Below, in pieces: positions 46,874-53,799 of a DNA stretch of 64,000 bases. A program made the position numbers and the translations under genes. How positions within the stretch are numbered: the first letter of the stretch is position 1; each line of letters begins with the position of its first letter. Source of the DNA: Pseudomonas sp. LS1212 (GTDB lineage: Bacteria; Pseudomonadota; Gammaproteobacteria; Pseudomonadales; Pseudomonadaceae); NCBI RefSeq assembly GCF_024741815.1, contig NZ_CP102951.1:4850001-4914000 (forward strand). The letters are read 5' to 3'. The notes beneath the pieces are model-generated. The model was not told the origin of the DNA. It made no database searches and saw only the letters and a list, made by a program, of their open reading frames with translations.

Positions 46874-47107
46874 ATGATTCGCCTACTGTTTTGGATCGCC
46901 CTGATTGCCGCCGCGTTCTGGTTATGGCGCAAGTTCAAGTCCCCTGCCGCCTCACCCCGGGACAATACCCTCGACAGCCCCCTGAAGATGGTGCGCTGCG
47001 CCCAATGCGGCGTTCACCTGCCCAAAGACCGGGCGTTGCCGCGAGGCAGCCAGTGGTATTGCAGCCAGGCCCACCTGGAACAAGGGCCCGGCGACCGTCA
47101 GCCTTAG
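46874..47107 (+). CDS. PP0621-type small zinc-ribbon membrane protein
   Basis: A 77-residue protein with an N-terminal membrane helix (RLLFWIALIAAAFWLW) and a C-terminal cysteine/histidine cluster (VRCAQCGVHLPKDRAL, WYCSQAHLEQ), a small zinc-binding ribbon. It overlaps the 3' end of thiO by 4 bases in convergent orientation. In P. aeruginosa pilS-pilR lie in this neighbourhood; here nothing lies between this gene and thiO. Function unknown. Confidence 0.85.
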   Translation: MIRLLFWIALIAAAFWLWRKFKSPAASPRDNTLDSPLKMVRCAQCGVHLPKDRALPRGSQWYCSQAHLEQGPGDRQP

Positions 47108-48213
47108 GCCTGGATTGCGCCTAGTCGCCCGTCGGGCGCATAAGGCGCCGGATCGATGATCGGCGCGCGCTCGAGCAGCAGGTCGGCAAACAGCTGGCAC
47201 GAGGCCGGGGCCAGCACCAGACCATTGCGATAGTGCCCGCAGTTCAACCACAACCCTTCGCGCCCGGGTACCGGCCCGATGTACGGGATACCCTCCGGCG
47301 AACCCGGTCGCAAGCCCGCCCAGTGGGCGACAGGGCTCGCTTGTGCCAAGGCCGGCAGCAACTCGATGGCCGAAGCCTTGAGGCTTTCCAGGGCGACCTC
47401 GGTCGGCGTCTTGTCGAAACCGGCATGCTCCAGGGTGCTGCCGATCAGAATGTGCCCGTCGCGACGTGGAATCGCATAGCGGCCCTTGGCCAGAACCATG
47501 CTCGGCAAGAAATCTTCAGCGCAATTGTACAGAATCATCTGGCCTTTTACCGGCTCCACCGGCAGGTCAAGGCCAAGCGGGCGCAGCAGTTCGCCACTCC
47601 AGGCGCCAGCAGTCAGCACCACACGATCACCCGGAACATCGCCAGCCGCGGTCCGTACGCCGCAGATGCGCTCACCGTCGCGAATGAAGCCGGTGACCTC
47701 GCAATGCTCTTTGAGGCTGACGTTGGGCATGGCCTGCAGCGCAGCCTTGAGGGATTTCACCAGGCGCGGGTTGCGCACGTTGGCCACGTCCGCCATGTAA
47801 ATGGCCCGATTGAAGCCGGGCCCCAGCGCAGGCACCGCATCGTAGGTCGCGGACATGTCCACTGCGCTCAACGGTCTTTGCTCGCGCGCAGCCCAGGCCA
47901 GCGCCTCCTGCTCGCCTTCCAGGTCCAGCCAGTAGAGGCCGGTCGTATGCACTTCGGGATCGACCCCGGTAGCCGCGAACAGGCGCTCGCCCAGCTGTGG
48001 ATAAAAATCCTGGGACCAATGCGCCAGGGCGGTAACCGCCGCGCTATAACGCCAGGGATAGAGCGGCGAGACAATCCCGCCACCGGCCCAGGAAGACTCC
48101 TGCCCGAGCGCACCGCGATCGAGCACGACCACGCTCTGGACTTCTTTCGCCAGATTGAACGCTGTCAGCAGGCCGATCACCCCGCCACCGACAATCACTA
48201 CTTGCTTTGCCAT
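47104..48213 (-). CDS. thiO: glycine oxidase ThiO
   Basis: A 369-residue FAD-dependent amine oxidase of the DadA/ThiO family. The dinucleotide-binding motif VVIVGGGVIGLLTAFNLAKE is at residues 4-23, with EVQSVVVLDRG closing the beta-alpha-beta. RDGHILIGSTLEHAGFD and RPGSPEGIPYIGPVPG are C-terminal family marks. It makes iminoglycine for thiazole synthesis of thiamin in related bacteria. It lies between the bamD side and the minor-pilin operon and is read from its own start 58 bases before pilE. Confidence 0.9.
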   Translation of the reverse strand: MAKQVVIVGGGVIGLLTAFNLAKEVQSVVVLDRGALGQESSWAGGGIVSPLYPWRYSAAVTALAHWSQDFYPQLGERLFAATGVDPEVHTTGLYWLDLEGEQEALAWAAREQRPLSAVDMSATYDAVPALGPGFNRAIYMADVANVRNPRLVKSLKAALQAMPNVSLKEHCEVTGFIRDGERICGVRTAAGDVPGDRVVLTAGAWSGELLRPLGLDLPVEPVKGQMILYNCAEDFLPSMVLAKGRYAIPRRDGHILIGSTLEHAGFDKTPTEVALESLKASAIELLPALAQASPVAHWAGLRPGSPEGIPYIGPVPGREGLWLNCGHYRNGLVLAPASCQLFADLLLERAPIIDPAPYAPDGRLGAIQA

Positions 48214-48273
48214 TTATCGATCCAATGCCAAAAAGAAAACCGTGGGCGCCAGGCGCCGTGAAACAACGAGCGA

Positions 48274-48696
48274 TCAGCGCCCCCAACAGCTTTGGGAGGT
48301 GACGTCGCTGCTGTTCGGGTTGCTGCGCGCACCGGTATGGGTGAGTGCAAAGTCACCGCATTTATCGCTGGCCATCAGCATGCCACTCTTACGCGCGGCG
48401 ACCAGGGTGAATGCCTGTTCTTCACGTATGACGGTCAGAGCGTAATAGTCATTGCCTGCAGGCACAGGCGTGATGACCGTCTCCGTATCAGCATATTGCC
48501 CGGCACGCGAGTAATGGCGCTCCAGATTCTGCGCAGTTTCGGACAGCAGGCCAGCCACTTCCGTGCGCCGCGCCTTTTTGATGTACTCGGTATAACCGGG
48601 GTAAGCAATACCCGCCAGAATGCCGATGACTGCCACGACAATCAATAACTCGATAAGCGTAAAGCCCTTGTTTGCCGCGGGTGAAAATAACCGCAT
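48274..48696 (-). CDS. pilE: minor type IV pilin PilE
   Basis: A 140-residue prepilin-like protein. The leader NKG precedes the cut before FTLIELLIVVAVIGILAGIA, and the alpha-1 spine continues AYPGYTEYIKKARRTEVAGL. Two cysteines near the C-terminus (DKCGDFA, SQSCWGR) can form the usual loop. It is the last gene of fimU-pilV-pilW-pilX-(48709)-pilE on the minus strand. Expected role is a minor pilin of the priming complex. Confidence 0.92.
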   Translation of the reverse strand: MRLFSPAANKGFTLIELLIVVAVIGILAGIAYPGYTEYIKKARRTEVAGLLSETAQNLERHYSRAGQYADTETVITPVPAGNDYYALTVIREEQAFTLVAARKSGMLMASDKCGDFALTHTGARSNPNSSDVTSQSCWGR

Positions 48697-48708
48697 GAAT
48701 ATTCCTGC

Positions 48709-49107
48709 CTACATGATCTGCCGCCACATGATTCGCCGTGAAACGGCAGCCTCATTGGCACCCTTCTCGCGAATCTGCACCACGGTGCCATCCGAGAGCG
48801 TGACTGATTTATAACCACCGCTCGCGCCCGACTCCCCTTCCACATCGGGCACGCCCTTTTCGATCTGGTTGCCATCCACGCTGTTGTCATGGGCATCAGG
48901 CACAGGGTTGTCGGGCACTTTATCCTTTTGCCCATTGCCGGGACTCGGGCACGGGTTGGAGCTGACATCACTGCTCTGGCCTGGCAGCTCCAGGCACAGC
49001 GACGGTGGATCGAGCAGGTCTGACTCGGCGGGCGCTACGGCATGCACCGGAGCCGCCAGACACAGACAAAGCCAGGCTCCACAGGCCAGCCGCTCAGTAT
49101 TTCGCAT
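48709..49107 (-). CDS. exported hypothetical protein in the position of pilY1
   Basis: A 132-residue protein with a signal peptide (ACGAWLCLCLAAPVHA). The middle is proline, aspartate and asparagine rich (DNPVPDAHDNSVDGNQIEKG), like a calcium-binding-type linker; the end reads TLSDGTVVQIREKGANEAAV, then SRRIMWRQIM. It overlaps the pilX stop by 14 bases and is followed by pilE after 12 bases, exactly where P. aeruginosa has pilY1-pilY2. It is far too short for PilY1 (about 1160 residues). It may be a reduced or unrelated substitute. Function unknown; start at 49107 preferred. Confidence 0.6.
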   Translation of the reverse strand: MRNTERLACGAWLCLCLAAPVHAVAPAESDLLDPPSLCLELPGQSSDVSSNPCPSPGNGQKDKVPDNPVPDAHDNSVDGNQIEKGVPDVEGESGASGGYKSVTLSDGTVVQIREKGANEAAVSRRIMWRQIM

Positions 49108-49579
49108 ACACACTCTCCAGCACTGATCTTGAATGGCCGCGCAAACCGACCGCCGTCACGCGGTACAAGGTCGCCACCGCCCCTGCCGGAAGATTGGCCG
49201 CCATGTTGGTGACGCCGATGTTCTGGATCATGTAGAAGCCCTTGTCGGCCGCCAACCAGGCTACCCCCGAGCTTTGCCCGCTACCGGCATAGACTCCGGC
49301 CGCAATGACCCTGGTCGACTCCGGTGGTGGCAGGCAATAACGGCACACCGGCAGGTTGAAGCCAGCGCTTTGCACGGCGGTCTCACCCGCGCGCAAGGCC
49401 GCTTCGGCTATCTGGAATGACTCGTTGCGCAGCTTTACGCTGCCGGCCATCTTTTCCTGCAGCGTGGCATTTTGCATCGACGAAACGCCGATCAGGGTCA
49501 GCAGCAACAGGAAGATCAGGCTGACCACCAGGGCCATGCCCTTCTGCGCCTGATGCAGGCTGCCCTCGGTTATTTTCAT
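49094..49579 (-). CDS. pilX: minor pilin PilX
   Basis: A 161-residue protein with the PilX N-terminal motif QKGMALVVSLIFLLLLTLIG followed by VSSMQNATLQEKMAGSVKLR. The methionine after the glycine replaces the usual phenylalanine, which is normal for PilX. Cysteines in PVCRYCLPPP may form a small loop. The ATG at 49579 is chosen. It starts 10 bases after the pilW stop codon. Confidence 0.88.
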   Translation of the reverse strand: MKITEGSLHQAQKGMALVVSLIFLLLLTLIGVSSMQNATLQEKMAGSVKLRNESFQIAEAALRAGETAVQSAGFNLPVCRYCLPPPESTRVIAAGVYAGSGQSSGVAWLAADKGFYMIQNIGVTNMAANLPAGAVATLYRVTAVGLRGHSRSVLESVYAKY

Positions 49580-49589
49580 GACAGGTGCC

Positions 49590-50306
49590 CTACTGGAGTC
49601 GGTTGCGCAGCGACGCAACCACGTTGTAGGTCTGGTTCCTGACCCGTGCCTCGGGATCCTTCAATGTCAGGCTCAGACGTACGCTGCGGATTGTCGCCGG
49701 GTTGTTCGGCGCACTGCTGTAATGGCTCACCGCACTGTCAGAGGCAAGACTGGCGACACCAAAGGAGATTTCCAGGGCGTCGACGTTATCCACCAAAACA
49801 GCCTTGGCACTGCCGGCGCCCAGCATCAACTGATTGTTCTCCACGGTGTAGACCAGCTTGCGCACTGGCAGGGCGATCTCGCCACTGCCCGCGACCCGGG
49901 CGCCTCGGTAGGCGCGGGCCGACGTCACGCAGTCGGTGACAATGGTCCAGGTCGGTGTCCCGCCCGCAGCCCCCACATCGGCACTGATCAGAGTCAGTGT
50001 CTGGGTGCCGCCATCGGCGCTGCGGACAAAGCGAATGGGGTTGGCGAACTCGCCGGCAATCGCGGGTTCGGTGTAGGTGATGGCATCGGTCGTCAGGCAG
50101 CCAAACATGCCCACCATACGAATTTCCTGGATCATCTTGCTCAGAGCGAAACGGGCATCCTCCTGCAACCGTGCCGACGCGCTCTGGGACAGGTACGTGC
50201 TCTTGGCCGTGATGAAGATCTGGGTAATGCCCAGCACCACGACCAGCCCCAGGGTCAGGGCGACCATGACTTCGATCAGACTGAAACCGCCAGCCCTTCG
50301 CCTCAT
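49590..50306 (-). CDS. pilW: minor pilin PilW
   Basis: A 238-residue pilin-like protein: RAGGFSLIEVMVALTLGLVV at the N-terminus, then the family block RFALSKMIQEIRMVGMFGC. It is longer than other minor pilins, as usual for PilW. It overlaps pilV by 4 bases. Confidence 0.9.
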   Translation of the reverse strand: MRRRAGGFSLIEVMVALTLGLVVVLGITQIFITAKSTYLSQSASARLQEDARFALSKMIQEIRMVGMFGCLTTDAITYTEPAIAGEFANPIRFVRSADGGTQTLTLISADVGAAGGTPTWTIVTDCVTSARAYRGARVAGSGEIALPVRKLVYTVENNQLMLGAGSAKAVLVDNVDALEISFGVASLASDSAVSHYSSAPNNPATIRSVRLSLTLKDPEARVRNQTYNVVASLRNRLQ

Positions 50307-50752
50307 CGCCTCGCCCCCGGTGGATCGACCGCCACCCGGCTGACCAGGGTAAACGTCTGGGGCCCGCCACCGGCCCGGGAGTCGTCCCAGTCGATGGTGA
50401 TGGTCACCTGCCGGTTGACCACACTAATACGCCCTGCTGCCGCGGCGCCGGCAAAGTTGCTGATGTTGATCTTGAAGTCGTGGAAGTCCTGCAGCCTGGC
50501 ATCACTGCCAGTGACACTGGAAGGCACACTGGCCAAGGCGCTGAAATTGTAATCGGCATCAGGGTTGGCGCGGATTCTGTCCATCATGTCGTAAGCGATG
50601 AAGCTGGCCTGGCTGCTCATCAGCGAACTGTCGGTGTATTTCAAGGCATTGAGCTGGATCGCGGCAGCTCCCAGCAGGCCGATTGCGAGTATGAACAGCG
50701 AGACCAGCACCTCGATCAACGTCACCCCACATTGGTGTCTCGCACGCATCAT
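50303..50752 (-). CDS. pilV: minor pilin PilV
   Basis: A 149-residue pilin-like protein with CGVTLIEVLVSLFILAIGLL and AAAIQLNALKYTDSSLMSSQ, then AYDMMDRIRANPDADY, the family signature. The start ATG at 50752 overlaps the fimU stop codon (TGATG). Confidence 0.9.
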   Translation of the reverse strand: MMRARHQCGVTLIEVLVSLFILAIGLLGAAAIQLNALKYTDSSLMSSQASFIAYDMMDRIRANPDADYNFSALASVPSSVTGSDARLQDFHDFKINISNFAGAAAAGRISVVNRQVTITIDWDDSRAGGGPQTFTLVSRVAVDPPGARR

Positions 50753-51216
50753 CAGCAACGGCCTCCCTGCACGATGCGGCCATTGATGCAGACGTTGAAG
50801 GTACGGCTGACCGAGCCCAGTACATAGGTCATGGCCACTGCAGTGGCCGGTGCAGCCAGCCCGCCGAGGTTATTGAAGTCGATAGCGGTGACGCCTGGAG
50901 CGTTCACCACCGCATCGCTGGCCATGGCCGGCACTACACGCAATGGGGTGTCGGGGTCGGCGATCGTCACGACTTTCAACTCGCTGCTCCAATCGCCCCC
51001 GGCAACACTTGGCATCACTCGCAGGCTCTGCCCTCGGTCAATGGCCTCCAGGTGAGCAAATTTCAGCACTCGCATCAGGTCACTCATTTCAGTATCAGCC
51101 TTGGCGCGCTGGATAACGCCGGTAAACGCCGGCGCAATCAGCGCTGCAAGAGTCGAGATCAGCACCACGGTCGCCAACAACTCAATCAGGGAAAACGCTC
51201 TACAGCGTGGGTGCAT
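50752..51216 (-). CDS. fimU: minor pilin FimU (GspH-like)
   Basis: A 154-residue pseudopilin with AFSLIELLATVVLISTLAAL and TEMSDLMRVLKFAHLEAIDR. Two cysteines (FNVCINGRIVQGGRC) close the C-terminus, like FimU of P. aeruginosa. It is the first gene of the minus-strand minor pilin operon; its promoter must lie in 51217-51338, which separates it from divergent fimT. Confidence 0.9.
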   Translation of the reverse strand: MHPRCRAFSLIELLATVVLISTLAALIAPAFTGVIQRAKADTEMSDLMRVLKFAHLEAIDRGQSLRVMPSVAGGDWSSELKVVTIADPDTPLRVVPAMASDAVVNAPGVTAIDFNNLGGLAAPATAVAMTYVLGSVSRTFNVCINGRIVQGGRC

Positions 51217-51338
51217 GAAGACGCTCTCGGAGAAAATCGACTATAACCAGCGTTGGGACCGGCCTATCAAACGACAGGATGTACGGTTGATTCGCCAGGA
51301 TAAACGCGCAGGGACACGCTTCCAGGGAGGAAGTCGAC

Positions 51339-51884
51339 ATGCGACAACGAGGAATGACACTGATTCAACTTTTAGCGGTAATGGCGCTCACGACCGTGCT
51401 GGTGCAACTTGCCACACCGTCATTTGCGCAAATGGCGGCCAGTCAGCAGCGCCAGGTGGCCGCCGAGCAACTGGCCATGGGGCTACGGGCGGCGCGCAGT
51501 GAAGCGATCGTGCGTCACCAGACGGTCGTCATCCATGCGCTGGATGAGGACTGGAGCAAGGGTTGGCGCATCACCGCCGACGTCAGCGGGCAGGGCCATC
51601 AGGACAGCGACAACCCCTTGTTGCTCGAACGCCTGGAAAGCGGCCGGGTCACCGTTGTCGGCAACCAGCCGGTCAGGCATTTCGTGCGTTTCAGCGAGCT
51701 GGGCGTGCCGCTGCAGGCCAGCGGCGCCTTTCAGGCCGGTACGTTGCATGTCTGCCAGGCCAACGATGCGATCAGCCATTATCAGATCGTACTTTCCAAG
51801 ACCGGCAGGGTCAGCCTGCGCAAGGACCTGAACGAACAAGCCCTTTGCGACCGACAGGGCTCAGGGCAGGGAGCGAACGCGTAG
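51339..51884 (+). CDS. fimT: GspH/FimT-family pseudopilin
   Basis: A 181-residue protein: RQRGMTLIQLLAVMALTTVL is the prepilin segment, with glutamine instead of the usual glutamate at position 5, and QMAASQQRQVAAEQLAMGLR, AARSEAIVRHQTVVIHAL follow. FimT of other bacteria binds DNA for natural transformation. The absence of Glu5 is expected to affect spine docking. Its 3' end overlaps the convergent ispH gene by 24 bases. Confidence 0.85.
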   Translation: MRQRGMTLIQLLAVMALTTVLVQLATPSFAQMAASQQRQVAAEQLAMGLRAARSEAIVRHQTVVIHALDEDWSKGWRITADVSGQGHQDSDNPLLLERLESGRVTVVGNQPVRHFVRFSELGVPLQASGAFQAGTLHVCQANDAISHYQIVLSKTGRVSLRKDLNEQALCDRQGSGQGANA

Positions 51885-52808
51885 CTCTTTGGGCATGGAG
51901 AAAGTGATGTTCTCTTCGCGACCGGCCAGCTCATCGGCGCCGGTTGCGCCCCACGCCTGCAATTGCTGGATCACACCGCGCACCAGCACTTCCGGGGCCG
52001 AGGCCCCCGCCGTAATGCCGATTCGCTCGACACCGTCGAACCAGCTGCGCTGCAGGTCTTCGGCACCGTCGATGAGGTAGGCCGGGGTCGCCATGCGCTC
52101 GGCCAGCTCGCGCAGGCGGTTGGAGTTGGAGCTGTTCGGGCTGCCGACCACCAACACCACATCGCATTCGTCGGCCAGCTGCTTGACCGCATCCTGCCGG
52201 TTCTGCGTGGCGTAGCAGATGTCGTCCTTGCGTGGCCCGCCGATGTTCGGGAAGCGCGCCCGCAAGGCGTCGATCACCCGGCCGGTGTCATCCATCGACA
52301 GGGTGGTCTGGGTCACGAACGCCAGCGAATCCGGATTGTTCACCTGCAGATTGGCCACGTCTTCTTCGTCTTCGACCAGGTAGATCGCGCCGCCATTGCT
52401 GGCGTCGTATTGCCCCATGGTCCCTTCGACTTCCGGGTGCCCGGCATGACCGATCAGGATGCACTCGCGACCATCGCGGCTGTAGCGCGCCACTTCGATA
52501 TGCACCTTGGTCACCAGCGGGCAGGTTGCATCGAATACTTTCAGGCCGCGACCGGCAGCTTCCTGGCGCACGGCCTGGGAAACCCCGTGGGCGCTGAAGA
52601 TGACGATAACGTCGTCCGGCACCTGATCCAGCTCTTCGACGAAGATTGCACCGCGGGCTCGCAGGTCTTCGACGACGAATTTGTTGTGCACCACTTCATG
52701 GCGCACGTAGATCGGCGGGCCGAAGACTTCCAGTGCACGGTTGACGATTTCGATTGCCCGGTCCACGCCTGCGCAGAAGCCACGGGGGTTGGCGAGTTTG
52801 ATTTGCAT
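51861..52808 (-). CDS. ispH: 4-hydroxy-3-methylbut-2-enyl diphosphate reductase
   Basis: A 315-residue [4Fe-4S] enzyme, the last step of the MEP isoprenoid pathway. The three cluster cysteines are in GFCAGVDRAIE (residue 12), DATCPLVTKVHIE (about 96) and DDICYATQNRQDAV (about 197). It ends in an operon with fkpB, lspA and ileS upstream. Confidence 0.97.
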   Translation of the reverse strand: MQIKLANPRGFCAGVDRAIEIVNRALEVFGPPIYVRHEVVHNKFVVEDLRARGAIFVEELDQVPDDVIVIFSAHGVSQAVRQEAAGRGLKVFDATCPLVTKVHIEVARYSRDGRECILIGHAGHPEVEGTMGQYDASNGGAIYLVEDEEDVANLQVNNPDSLAFVTQTTLSMDDTGRVIDALRARFPNIGGPRKDDICYATQNRQDAVKQLADECDVVLVVGSPNSSNSNRLRELAERMATPAYLIDGAEDLQRSWFDGVERIGITAGASAPEVLVRGVIQQLQAWGATGADELAGREENITFSMPKELRVRSLP

Positions 52809-52838
52809 GCTATGCCTCGTGTCTTGCGCGCAATAGGG

Positions 52839-53291
52839 TTACAGCGCCTTGACGTCGATGATCTCGACATCGAAGGTCAACGTCTTGCCGGCCAGCGGAT
52901 GGTTGAAGTCGATGGTCACTTGCCCGTCATCGAATGCCTTCACCACACCTGGCAGCTCAGTATTGGCCGCATCGTTGAAAATCACCAGCAAGCCTGGGGA
53001 AAGCTCCATTTCCTGGAACTGGCTGCGCGGGATGATCTGCACGTTTTGCGGGTTGGGCTGGCCAAAGGCGTTTTCCGGCAGGATCTGCAGGCTGCGCTTG
53101 TCGCCGGCCTTGAAGCCGAACAGGGCAGCCTCGAAACCTGGCAGCAGGTTGCCATCACCCACCTTGAAGGTGGCCGGCGCCTTGTCGAAAGTACTGTCGA
53201 CGGTGTCGCCGTTCTCCAGGCGCAAAGCGAAATGCAAGGTGACTTCCGTGTTCTGGCCAATGCGTGTTTCGGCCAACAACTGTTCAGTCAT
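52839..53291 (-). CDS. fkpB: FKBP-type peptidyl-prolyl isomerase FkpB (SlpA)
   Basis: A 150-residue protein with an FKBP domain and the inserted-in-flap arrangement of SlyD/SlpA: LENGDTVDSTFDKAPATFKV, GNLLPGFEAALFGFKAGDKR, ENAFGQPNPQNVQIIPRSQF. It overlaps lspA by 8 bases and lacks the histidine-rich tail of SlyD. Peptidyl-prolyl isomerase activity is inferred from family. Confidence 0.94.
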   Translation of the reverse strand: MTEQLLAETRIGQNTEVTLHFALRLENGDTVDSTFDKAPATFKVGDGNLLPGFEAALFGFKAGDKRSLQILPENAFGQPNPQNVQIIPRSQFQEMELSPGLLVIFNDAANTELPGVVKAFDDGQVTIDFNHPLAGKTLTFDVEIIDVKAL

Positions 53292-53799
53292 GAACGGCTT
53301 CTCCGGTCTTTTTACTTTTGAACATATCCAGCGCCAGCATCACCGCACCCACCGAAATCGCGCTGTCGGCGATATTGAACGCCGGGAAGTACCAGCGGTT
53401 CTGCCAGTGCACCAGAATGAAATCGATCACATGACCGAGCACAACGCGGTCATACAGATTACCCAGCGCGCCGCCCAGGACCAGCGCCAGCGCCACGGCC
53501 AGCCAGGTCTCGCTGCGGCCTAGGCGCTTGAGCCAGATCACCAGCACGACACTGACCACCAGGGCGATCAGGGCGAACAGCCAGCGCTGCCAGCCGGAAC
53601 TGTCGGCCAGGAAGCTGAAGGCCGCGCCGGTGTTGTAGGCCAGGGTCCAGCTGAAGTAATCGGGAATGACCACGATCTGCTGGTACAGGCTCAGCGAGCT
53701 CTCGAAGTAGAACTTGCTGGCCTGGTCGAGGACCAGGACCAGCACGCTCAACCAGAGCCAGCTCAGGCGCCCGAAGCGCCCGGCAGTGGCATTAGGCAT
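53284..53799 (-). CDS. lspA: lipoprotein signal peptidase
   Basis: A 171-residue membrane aspartyl peptidase with four helices. The catalytic aspartates are in ALGNLYDRVVLGHVIDF and FNIADSAISVG. VLDQASKFYFESS near residue 25 is the first conserved box. Start ATG at 53799, overlapping the ileS stop by 8 bases; the frame continues upstream but inside ileS. Confidence 0.96.
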   Translation of the reverse strand: MPNATAGRFGRLSWLWLSVLVLVLDQASKFYFESSLSLYQQIVVIPDYFSWTLAYNTGAAFSFLADSSGWQRWLFALIALVVSVVLVIWLKRLGRSETWLAVALALVLGGALGNLYDRVVLGHVIDFILVHWQNRWYFPAFNIADSAISVGAVMLALDMFKSKKTGEAVHD

